NCBI GenBank assembly: GCA_030650265.1
Contig: JAUSEJ010000544.1
Span: forward strand, 1-5,137
Origin: Dehalococcoidia bacterium
GTDB taxonomy: Bacteria; Chloroflexota; Dehalococcoidia; JACPQF01
Length of the DNA stretch: 5,137 bases
Direction of reading: 5' to 3'
The notes under the pieces were generated by a model that saw only the letters and a list, made by a program, of their open reading frames with translations, was not told the origin of the DNA and ran no database searches. Shown piece by piece: positions 1 through 5,137 of this stretch. The translations under genes and the position numbers were made by a program. How positions within the stretch are numbered: the stretch's first letter is position 1; every line of letters begins with the position of its first letter.

Positions 1-1
1 C

Positions 2-2647
2 AACGAAGGCCTTTCCAGGCGGAGCGCGGTGCATATTCTCTACCCGCAAGCGGTCCCTCTCAAGGCCGTTATTGATCCGGCGGTTTGCCTCTGGCTGAAG
101 AACGGCAAGTGCGTAAAGACCTGCCAAAAAGCCTGCGGCGTAAACGCTATCGACTTCGATCAACAACCCCAGACGCTCGATCTCAATGTCGGCGCTGTGG
201 TGTTAGCCCCTGGTTTCAACATATACAACGCCAGGCAGTCAGAGGAATTCGGCTATGGCCGCTACGCCAACGTCGTGACGGCCATTGAGTTCGAGCGACT
301 TCTCAGCGCGTCCGGGCCGACCAATGGCCACATCACCCGCCCTTCGGACAAGCAGGAACCCAAACGCATAGCCTTCTTCCAGTGCGTCGGATCGCGGGAT
401 CAGAACCACAAGTATTGTAGCTCGGTCTGTTGCATGTACGCCACGAAAGAGGCGATGCTGGCCATGGAGCATGTCCCAGGTGTGGAATGCCAGATCTTCT
501 TTATGGACATGCGCGCCTTTGGCAAGGGTTACGATGCCTTCTTTGAGAGGGCCAAGTCGCAGGGCGTCAAGTACACTCGCTGCCGGATATCCTCGGTAAA
601 AGAGGTGCCCGGCTCCAAAGAACTGTTAATAAAGTACCAAAGCGAAGATGGAGAAATGCGGCTGGAGACGTTCGACCTCGTTGTTCTGAGCGTCGGCATG
701 GAACCACCAAAAGGTGCGGCGGAACTCGCTGCGATTACGGGGATCGAACTCAACGAACACGGCTTCTGTCGAACCAATCCATTGAACCCGATTGAAACAA
801 GCAAGCCAGGCGTATTTGTCTGCGGCACTTTCGCTGAGCCAAAGGACATTTCGGAGAGCGTGACCCAGGCCAGCGGCGCCGCGGGGGCTGCCCTGCAGAC
901 GATCGGGACCGCCCGCGGCACTCTCGTCGAGGAGAAGGTCTATCCCCGCGAGTTGGCCGTCGAAGGAGAAGAGCCAAGAATCGGCGTCTTCGTCTGCCAC
1001 TGCGGCAACAACATCGCCGGTGTCGTAAATGTACCGGATGTCGTCGAATACGCCAGGGGTCTACCCGGAGTAGTACATGCCGATAATATCATCTACGCTT
1101 GCGCCGCGGACTCTCTCAAGGCTTTGCCTGAGACAATTAAGGAACATCGCCTGAACCGGGTGGTAGTCGCTAGCTGTACGCCCAGAACCCACGAACCCCT
1201 ATTTCAAGACACCCTGCGTGAGGCGGGCCTCAATCCCTACCTGTTCGAAATGGCCAATATCCGCGACCAATGCTCCTGGGTCCATAGTAAAGAGCCTGAA
1301 AAAGCCACGGATAAATCAAGGTCTCTCATCAAAATGGCCGTTTGGCGGGCCAGCACTCTGGAGCCAATCCATGAGACAAAGTTAGAACTCAACCACAGGG
1401 CTCTGGTAATAGGTGGCGGGGTTTCCGGCATGACCTCAGCTCTCAGCCTCGCCAGCCAGGGCTTTCAGGTGTTTCTGGTCGAGCGGGACAAACAACTAGG
1501 CGGCAATCTGAGGAACCTGAGCAGTACAGTTCAGGGAATCGACCCCAAGTCCTATGTAGAATCCCTGCTCAAACAAATTGCGGCGGCGCCACTTATCGAA
1601 GTACTGACAGGGGTGGCTGTTGCCAAAGTCGAGGGATTCATCGGCGCCTTTAAGACAACCCTGGAGACAGTAGATAGCCCCATTCAACGGCTCATCGAGC
1701 ACGGCGTAACCATCGTGGCCACGGGAGCACAAGAGTACCGCGGCAGCGAGTATCTCCTTGGTCAGCACCCCAACATCATTACTCAGGGCGACCTCGAAGC
1801 CAGGCTCTCACCGGATGGATCCGGTATCCCCAATGCCAGGTCGGTTGTGATGATCCAATGTGTGGGCCCCTGGGCCGAAAAGGAGTTCTATTGCAGCCGG
1901 GTCTGCTGCGGCGTGGCTGTGAAGAACGCCCTCCGCATTAAGAGACTTGATCCGTCCACCCAGGTTTACGTTCTCTACTGGGAGATGCGAACTTACGGAT
2001 TCAAGGAAGACCTGTACACGAAAGCGCGAGAAGAGGGGGTCATTTTCGTCCGCTATGACAGGGCCAACCCGCCGGTCGTGCAGGACACCGACTCCGGCGT
2101 CCGCGTTGAAATCACCGATCCGATTCTAAACGAGCGGCTTCAGTTGAACCCTGACTATCTGGTCCTATCCACGGCGATGGTTCCAAGGCCGGAGGGGATA
2201 GCACTGGCGCCTATCTTGAAGGTACCACAGTCGCGCGAGGGCTTCTTCCTCGAAGCGCACATCAAGCTTCGTCCAGTAGATTTCTCGTCGGAAGGAATGT
2301 TCCTTTGTGGTACCGCCCATTATCCGAAATTCATTAGCGAATGCGTGGTCCAGGCCGCGGCGGCGGCAGGGAGGGCAGCCACTGTCCTAACCAAAGAAAT
2401 GCTCACCGCCGGAGCTATCGTCGCCGTCGTGACCCCGGAGAAGTGTACGGCCTGTCTCACTTGCGTGAGGGTCTGCCCGTTCAGCGTGCCTTTCATTAAC
2501 GCAGAGGGATTAGCCGAGATCAGAGCTGCTGAATGCCGCGGCTGTGGCATTTGCGCATCCGAATGTCCGGCCAAGGCCATCGAGATCCTGAATTACAAGG
2601 ACAGGCAGATCGTCGCCAAGACGGACGCTCTGCTCAGCGGTTTCTAA
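2..2647 (+). CDS. hdrA: HdrA-like iron-sulfur flavoprotein, two-module form, 5' end outside window
   Basis: Flavin and Fe-S subunit of a cytoplasmic heterodisulfide-reductase-type complex; in this family HdrA is the FAD-bearing electron hub and the site of flavin-based bifurcation. The frame is open to the window edge. A GTG at 29 could be called as a start, but the codons before it continue typical HdrA sequence (SRRSAVHILYPQAVPLKAVID), so the gene starts upstream. Residues counted from that GTG: an Fe-S motif at C20/C28/C32/C36; the rest of a first FAD module with CVGSRD at 119-124, CSSVCC at 130-135 and a GTFAEPKDISESV tail; then a second, nearly complete HdrA unit with CHCG at 323-326, CTPRTHEPLF, a GGGVSG Rossmann loop at 462-467, CVGPW at 611 and CSRVCC at 622-627; finally two C-terminal [4Fe-4S] motifs at C806/809/812/816 and C836/839/842/846. 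Relatives are roughly 1000 residues, so probably 100-150 residues, including the first GxGxxG loop, are missing. The family call is firm; the electron partners are inferred. Confidence 0.95.
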   Translation, partial: NEGLSRRSAVHILYPQAVPLKAVIDPAVCLWLKNGKCVKTCQKACGVNAIDFDQQPQTLDLNVGAVVLAPGFNIYNARQSEEFGYGRYANVVTAIEFERLLSASGPTNGHITRPSDKQEPKRIAFFQCVGSRDQNHKYCSSVCCMYATKEAMLAMEHVPGVECQIFFMDMRAFGKGYDAFFERAKSQGVKYTRCRISSVKEVPGSKELLIKYQSEDGEMRLETFDLVVLSVGMEPPKGAAELAAITGIELNEHGFCRTNPLNPIETSKPGVFVCGTFAEPKDISESVTQASGAAGAALQTIGTARGTLVEEKVYPRELAVEGEEPRIGVFVCHCGNNIAGVVNVPDVVEYARGLPGVVHADNIIYACAADSLKALPETIKEHRLNRVVVASCTPRTHEPLFQDTLREAGLNPYLFEMANIRDQCSWVHSKEPEKATDKSRSLIKMAVWRASTLEPIHETKLELNHRALVIGGGVSGMTSALSLASQGFQVFLVERDKQLGGNLRNLSSTVQGIDPKSYVESLLKQIAAAPLIEVLTGVAVAKVEGFIGAFKTTLETVDSPIQRLIEHGVTIVATGAQEYRGSEYLLGQHPNIITQGDLEARLSPDGSGIPNARSVVMIQCVGPWAEKEFYCSRVCCGVAVKNALRIKRLDPSTQVYVLYWEMRTYGFKEDLYTKAREEGVIFVRYDRANPPVVQDTDSGVRVEITDPILNERLQLNPDYLVLSTAMVPRPEGIALAPILKVPQSREGFFLEAHIKLRPVDFSSEGMFLCGTAHYPKFISECVVQAAAAAGRAATVLTKEMLTAGAIVAVVTPEKCTACLTCVRVCPFSVPFINAEGLAEIRAAECRGCGICASECPAKAIEILNYKDRQIVAKTDALLSGF

Positions 2648-2699
2648 GTCAAGGACTACTCGTGTGTACATCGTCCTCATTGAAGGATATCACGGTAGC

Positions 2700-2705
2700 A
2701 GGAGG
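2700..2705 (+). promoter_or_regulatory. Ribosome binding site of mvhD
   Basis: AGGAGG, a full Shine-Dalgarno core, ends 4 bases before the ATG at 2710. It fixes the mvhD start there. An upstream in-frame ATG at 2533 lies inside hdrA and would add a stretch that does not resemble MvhD. Confidence 0.8.
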
Positions 2706-2709
2706 ATTT

Positions 2710-3186
2710 ATGAGTCCCAGTGATACATTCGAACCGGAGATAATCGGCTTTGCCTGTCACCATTGCGCCTTTGCAGCCGCCGATCTCGCCGGTTCTATGC
2801 GACTATCGTACCCGACCAACGTCAAGATCGTGCGCCTTCCTTGCACGGGCAGGCTCGACATCACTCACGTGCTAAGAGCCTTCGAGGCCGGCGCCGACGG
2901 TGTCTTTGTCGCTGGCTGACTGGAAGGCACATGTCATTACCTGGAAGGTAATATACACGCTAAGAGACGGGTCAAATATATCAAAGAGATACTCGAATCC
3001 ATCGGAATCGAAGGCGAGCGCCTCAGTATGTTCAATATGTCTTCGGCTGAAGGGCAACGCTTCGCTCAGATCGCCAGCGACGTGACCGATAAGATCCGGG
3101 CGCTGGGACCGACTCCAGTGAAGGGGCGAAGGGCGGGGAGCGACTCGCCATGCGAACCCGCCTTATCGGCCAATAACTCAAAGTAG
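2710..3186 (+). CDS. mvhD: MvhD/hydrogenase iron-sulfur subunit, probable selenoprotein (UGA = Sec at residue 70)
   Basis: Small [2Fe-2S] electron carrier (MvhD/FlpD family) that binds HdrA and links the Hdr complex to an electron donor or acceptor. The ATG follows AGGAGG. The first 69 residues are typical: GFACHHCAFAAADLAG near 13-28 with C16 and C19, then RLPCTGRLD with C45, then GADGVFVAG. The next codon is TGA at 2917-2919. Without any frame change the sequence goes on as LEGTCHYLEGN, AKRRVKYIKEILESIGI and SSAEGQRFAQIASDV, all recognisable MvhD, ending at TAG 3184-3186 (158 residues including residue 70). Cysteine-type homologues read G-C-x-x-G-x-C-H-Y here, so UGA replaces a conserved Fe-S ligand cysteine, the hallmark of selenocysteine. 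VhuD of some methanogens is a known selenoprotein of this family. A hairpin suited to a SECIS follows. The gene lies 62 bases after hdrA and 18 before metV, so it is probably co-transcribed. The tail after about residue 131 (KALGPTPV-like region onward) is low in family signal. The alternative is a Cys-to-stop mutation, which I find much less likely. Confidence 0.9.
2917..2919 (+). other. In-frame UGA, predicted selenocysteine codon
   Basis: TGA at codon 70 of mvhD is flanked by GVFVAG upstream and LEGTCHY downstream in the same frame. It takes the place of the cysteine in the MvhD motif G-C-x-x-G-x-C-H-Y. The following base is C, and UGAC is a weak termination context that is also found at the E. 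coli fdhF Sec codon. There is no start codon or ribosome binding site just after it that would allow a separate downstream gene: the first in-frame ATG comes about 40 codons later, inside conserved sequence. Confidence 0.85.
2932..2957 (+). promoter_or_regulatory. Candidate bacterial SECIS element
   Basis: The six-base stem ATTACC (2936-2941) pairs perfectly with GGTAAT (2947-2952) around the loop TGGAA (2942-2946). Below a small asymmetric internal loop (C2935 opposite A2953, T2954), TGT 2932-2934 pairs with ACA 2955-2957. The apical loop begins 22 bases after the UGA and has G at its second and third positions. This fits the known bacterial pattern of a coding-region hairpin shortly after UGA with a G among the first two loop bases, which is bound by SelB. 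The hairpin also encodes the conserved HYLEGN stretch, so its sequence is partly constrained by the protein. Hand-folded only. Confidence 0.65.
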
Positions 3187-3204
3187 AGGGATGGTGAACG
3201 TGAT

Positions 3205-3873
3205 ATGATCAAGGCTCAGCAAAAGCCTATTGACGAGATACGCGGCATGCTGGGTAGCGCCAAGAAGGTCCTCGTTTTTGGCTGTGGCACCTGCGTAACA
3301 ATCTGCTTCGCCGGTGGGGAGAAAGAGGTTTCTATTCTCAGCTCACTGCTGCGCATGGCCGAGGACATTGACAACGGCGACAGGCAGTTCCGCGAGCATA
3401 CAGTCAAGAGGCAGTGCGAATGGGAATTCCTCGACCAGGCTGCCGATGAAGCCAAGGACGCCGACCTCATCATTTCCTTGGCCTGTGGCATTGGCGTTCA
3501 GGCCACAGCCCAGCGCTTCCCTGATAAAACCGTCGTTCCCGGAGTGAACACCGCCTTTCTTGGCCTCATTTTGGAGCAGGGCGTTTGGAGCGAGCGATGC
3601 GTCGCTTGCGGTGACTGCGTCCTGAGCACGACCGGTGGCATCTGCCCGATAGTACGCTGCAGCAAGAGCTTGCTAAATGGCCCTTGTGGAGGCTCTGTCA
3701 ATGGCAAGTGCGAAATCTCGCCCGATGTCGAATGCGCCTGGCAGCTAATCGTTGACAAACTTACGGCCTTCGGAAGAGAGGACGAACTGGAACAGATCGC
3801 GCCTCCAAAGGACTGGAGAACCAGCCAGAGTGGCGGTCCAAGGAAAATCGTGCGGGAGGATCTTAGGATATGA
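3205..3873 (+). CDS. metV: MetV, cysteine-rich partner of methylenetetrahydrofolate reductase
   Basis: Methylenetetrahydrofolate reductase C-terminal-domain protein (MetV), the zinc/Fe-S subunit that partners MetF in acetogens and related anaerobes and passes electrons to or from its flavin. The 222 residues show GCGTCVTIC at C27/C30/C34, then RQCEWEF (C71) and SLACGIGVQ (C94). The diagnostic cysteine block follows: C132-x2-C135-x2-C138, TGGICP (C147), C152, LLNGPCGG (C161), C169 and C177-x-W. These cysteines are expected to hold [4Fe-4S] clusters and zinc. ATG 3205 is the only usable start in this frame, because the mvhD stop at 3184-3186 is in the same frame and no other start codon lies between. 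GGTGA at 3193-3197 is a plausible ribosome binding site 7 bases upstream. The 18-base gap to mvhD and 4-base overlap with metF indicate one operon and probably a MetVF heterodimer. Length and motifs look intact. Confidence 0.93.
   Translation: MIKAQQKPIDEIRGMLGSAKKVLVFGCGTCVTICFAGGEKEVSILSSLLRMAEDIDNGDRQFREHTVKRQCEWEFLDQAADEAKDADLIISLACGIGVQATAQRFPDKTVVPGVNTAFLGLILEQGVWSERCVACGDCVLSTTGGICPIVRCSKSLLNGPCGGSVNGKCEISPDVECAWQLIVDKLTAFGREDELEQIAPPKDWRTSQSGGPRKIVREDLRI
3854..3860 (+). promoter_or_regulatory. Ribosome binding site of metF inside metV
   Basis: GGGAGGA lies within the last codons of metV, 9 bases before the metF ATG at 3870. Together with the ATGA stop/start overlap it supports coupled translation of the two subunits. 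Confidence 0.7.
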
Positions 3874-4796
3874 AGTCTGGAAGCAACCTGGAAAAAGTGC
3901 TGGCAGCAGGACACTTTGCCGCCACTTCCGAGCTAGGTCCTCCCAAGAGCGCCAATCCCGCGGTCGTGCGCGAGAAGGCCAAATTCCTGCGCGGCTACAT
4001 TGACGCGGCCAATATTACCGATAATCAAACGGCAATCGTGCGAATGTCCAGCGTGGCGGCCGCCTACATAGCTCTGTCTGAAGGCGTGGAACCGGTAGCC
4101 CAGATGACCTGCCGCGACCGGAACCGCATTATGATGCAAAGCGACATCCTGGGCATGGCGGCCCTCGGCATCAAGAACCTACTCTGCCTTAGCGGCGACC
4201 ATCAGAGCTTCGGCAACCATCCGGGCGCCAAGAACGTCTTTGACATCGACTCCATCCAACTGCTGCAAATGGTCAAGAATATGCGGGACGATAAGAAGTT
4301 CCAGTGCGGCGACGCGATAGACGTCGAGCCCCGATTGTTCATAGGCGCCGCTGCCAATCCCTTCGCCGACCCATTCGATTTCAGAGTCATCCGGCTTGGC
4401 AAGAAGATCGCCGCCGGGGCCGACTTCATCCAAACCCAACTGGTTTTCGACGTGGACAAGTTCGCCCGATGGATGGAGGGCGTTAGAGAGCGAGGCCTGC
4501 ACAAACAGGTCAAGATTTTGGCGGGCGTCGGTCCGATCAAATCGGTCGGCGCCGCCCGCTATATGAAGAACAGGGTAGCCGGCATTGACGTCCCGGACGA
4601 AATTATCGCCAGAATGGCCGGTGCTCCCAAAGGCAAGGCCAAGGAAGAGGGCCTCAAGATCTGCGTGGAGATCATCCAGAGACTAAAATCAATCGAAGGG
4701 GTGGCCGGGGTGCACATCATGGCCATCGAGTGGGAAGAGGCGATTGCTGAGATCACCGAGTCGGCCGGACTTCTGCCCCGCCCTATACTAGACTAA
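3870..4796 (+). CDS. metF: 5,10-methylenetetrahydrofolate reductase
   Basis: Flavin-dependent TIM-barrel enzyme that interconverts methylene- and methyl-tetrahydrofolate, the last step of the methyl branch of the Wood-Ljungdahl pathway; cytoplasmic. At 308 residues it has the usual family length. Visible active-site features are TSELGPPKS with the probable catalytic Glu at residue 21 (E. coli E28 equivalent), QMTCRDRNR with D83 (E. coli D120 equivalent), the LLCLSGDH strand at 105-111, and FIQTQLVFD with Q190 (E. coli Q183 equivalent). LAGVGPIKS near the C-terminal third is also typical. The start ATG overlaps the metV stop (ATGA), preceded by GGGAGGA. The adjacency to metV and hdr genes points to the MetVF type, which receives electrons through Fe-S partners, rather than a stand-alone NADH-dependent enzyme. 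No disruption is seen. The physiological direction cannot be told from sequence. Confidence 0.95.
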   Translation: MKSGSNLEKVLAAGHFAATSELGPPKSANPAVVREKAKFLRGYIDAANITDNQTAIVRMSSVAAAYIALSEGVEPVAQMTCRDRNRIMMQSDILGMAALGIKNLLCLSGDHQSFGNHPGAKNVFDIDSIQLLQMVKNMRDDKKFQCGDAIDVEPRLFIGAAANPFADPFDFRVIRLGKKIAAGADFIQTQLVFDVDKFARWMEGVRERGLHKQVKILAGVGPIKSVGAARYMKNRVAGIDVPDEIIARMAGAPKGKAKEEGLKICVEIIQRLKSIEGVAGVHIMAIEWEEAIAEITESAGLLPRPILD

Positions 4797-4852
4797 GTGA
4801 CGACCGCAATGGAGACGCCGGTTGCGTCCTGATGCGATTGCCTGAATGATTT

Positions 4853-4856
4853 GGAG
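4853..4856 (+). promoter_or_regulatory. Ribosome binding site of hdrC
   Basis: GGAG ends 6 bases before the ATG at 4863. It decides between two in-frame ATGs: the one at 4857 directly abuts GGAG with no spacer, so 4863 is the likelier start. Confidence 0.65.
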
Positions 4857-4862
4857 ATGACT

Positions 4863-5137
4863 ATGACCACCGCAATAGCAACAGAAAACATAGTTGAGGT
4901 TATCCGGAGAGAGTGCGGCGAAAAGGTGATGCTGTGCTACCAATGCAAGAAATGCACAGTCGGCTGCCCCGTAGTCGATGAGATGGACCTGAAACCAAAC
5001 CAGATCATGCGAGCCTTACAGTTCAATCAGATCGACAGGGTGCTAAACTCCAAGACAATCTGGCTGTGCGCCAGTTGTAAAACTTGCACAACGCGCTGCC
5101 CCAACGATATCGATATCACCGAGATAATGGACTACCT
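4863..5137 (+). CDS. hdrC: HdrC-like heterodisulfide reductase subunit C, 3' end outside window
   Basis: Small cytoplasmic ferredoxin-like subunit that carries electrons between HdrA and the catalytic HdrB subunit. The 91 visible codons hold both [4Fe-4S] motifs of the family: CYQCKKCTVGCP with C25/C28/C31/C35, and CASCKTCTTRCP with C69/C72/C75/C79. The linker contains KPNQIMRALQFNQ, which matches the usual HdrC helix between the clusters, and the second cluster is followed by DIDITEIMD, also typical. HdrC proteins usually run to about 150-200 residues, so roughly half is missing. The gene starts 66 bases after metF, and hdrB would be expected next. The two-cluster architecture could in principle belong to another 4Fe-4S dicluster protein such as a GlpC/LutA-type N-terminus, but the context with hdrA and mvhD favours HdrC. 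Confidence 0.92.
   Translation, partial: MTTAIATENIVEVIRRECGEKVMLCYQCKKCTVGCPVVDEMDLKPNQIMRALQFNQIDRVLNSKTIWLCASCKTCTTRCPNDIDITEIMDY

Noticed and set aside
29..31. GTG as the true start of hdrA
   Set aside because: The preceding codons in frame continue the conserved HdrA sequence and the first FAD loop is missing, so the gene begins outside the window.
2533..2709. Upstream in-frame start giving a longer mvhD fragment
   Set aside because: This stretch is out of frame inside the hdrA Fe-S domain coding region and shows no MvhD similarity; ATG 2710 has AGGAGG at 4 bases.
2917..2919. mvhD as a pseudogene or frameshifted gene split into two pieces
   Set aside because: The frame does not shift, the codons on both sides are conserved MvhD sequence, and the only stop is UGA at a cysteine position followed by a hairpin; selenocysteine explains this better than decay.
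2920..2948. Direct repeat CTGGAAGG (2920-2927 and 2941-2948)
   Set aside because: Both copies encode LEG in the conserved MvhD motif; the repeat reflects protein sequence rather than a regulatory or mobile element.
3191..3208. Five-codon mini-ORF (ATG 3191 to TGA 3206-3208) overlapping the metV start as a leader peptide
   Set aside because: It has no properly spaced ribosome binding site and is short enough to arise by chance.
3498..3914. Antisense frame of 138 codons opposite metV
   Set aside because: It lies wholly across strongly conserved metV/metF coding sequence, has no recognisable motif, and is explained by codon bias of the + strand genes. The same applies to the other antisense frames, such as 529-921 and 4202-4540.
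4814..4828. Hairpin GACGC-CGGTT-GCGTC between metF and hdrC as a terminator
   Set aside because: The stem is only 5 bp and no T-run follows; hdrC continues the same functional set. A minor role in RNA processing cannot be excluded.

Overview
The window is a dense, single-strand bacterial operon fragment of moderate GC content. All genes read on the + strand: the 3' part of hdrA, a complete mvhD with an in-frame UGA, metV, metF, and the 5' part of hdrC. These are parts of a heterodisulfide-reductase-like (Hdr) electron-transfer module joined to methylenetetrahydrofolate reductase, as in anaerobes that use the methyl branch of the Wood-Ljungdahl pathway in the acetogenic or oxidative direction. 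The long HdrA with two flavoprotein modules, the short Fe-S MvhD and the MetV/MetF pair suggest an anaerobic bacterium such as an uncultivated Desulfobacterota or Chloroflexota lineage. The window alone does not settle the taxon.

Layout: 1-2647 is HdrA, whose N-terminus lies outside the window. 2648-2709 is a short spacer ending in a strong ribosome binding site. 2710-3186 is MvhD, which a standard gene caller would split or truncate at the TGA at 2917-2919. 3205-3873 is MetV, a zinc/Fe-S partner protein. 3870-4796 is MetF, which overlaps MetV by 4 bases. 4797-4862 is a short spacer. 4863 onward is HdrC, cut by the window end. No stretch above 300 bases lacks a gene once MvhD is read through its UGA. 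If the UGA is taken as a stop, a false gap of about 285 bases appears before metV.

The most notable observation is that MvhD looks like a selenoprotein. The UGA sits exactly where the family normally has a conserved cysteine (G-C-x-x-G-x-C-H-Y). The reading frame continues for 88 more codons of recognisable MvhD sequence, and a perfect 6-bp stem with a UGGAA loop lies 22 nt after the UGA, as expected of a bacterial SECIS element.

Proposed joint function: MetF reduces methylene-tetrahydrofolate (or oxidises methyl-tetrahydrofolate) with MetV as its Fe-S partner. HdrA carries flavins for electron distribution or bifurcation, HdrC carries two [4Fe-4S] clusters towards an HdrB expected just downstream, and MvhD shuttles electrons between HdrA and another donor or acceptor. 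A comparable gene set (metVF-hdrCBA-mvhD) is known from Moorella thermoacetica. Here the order differs and no hydrogenase gene is visible.
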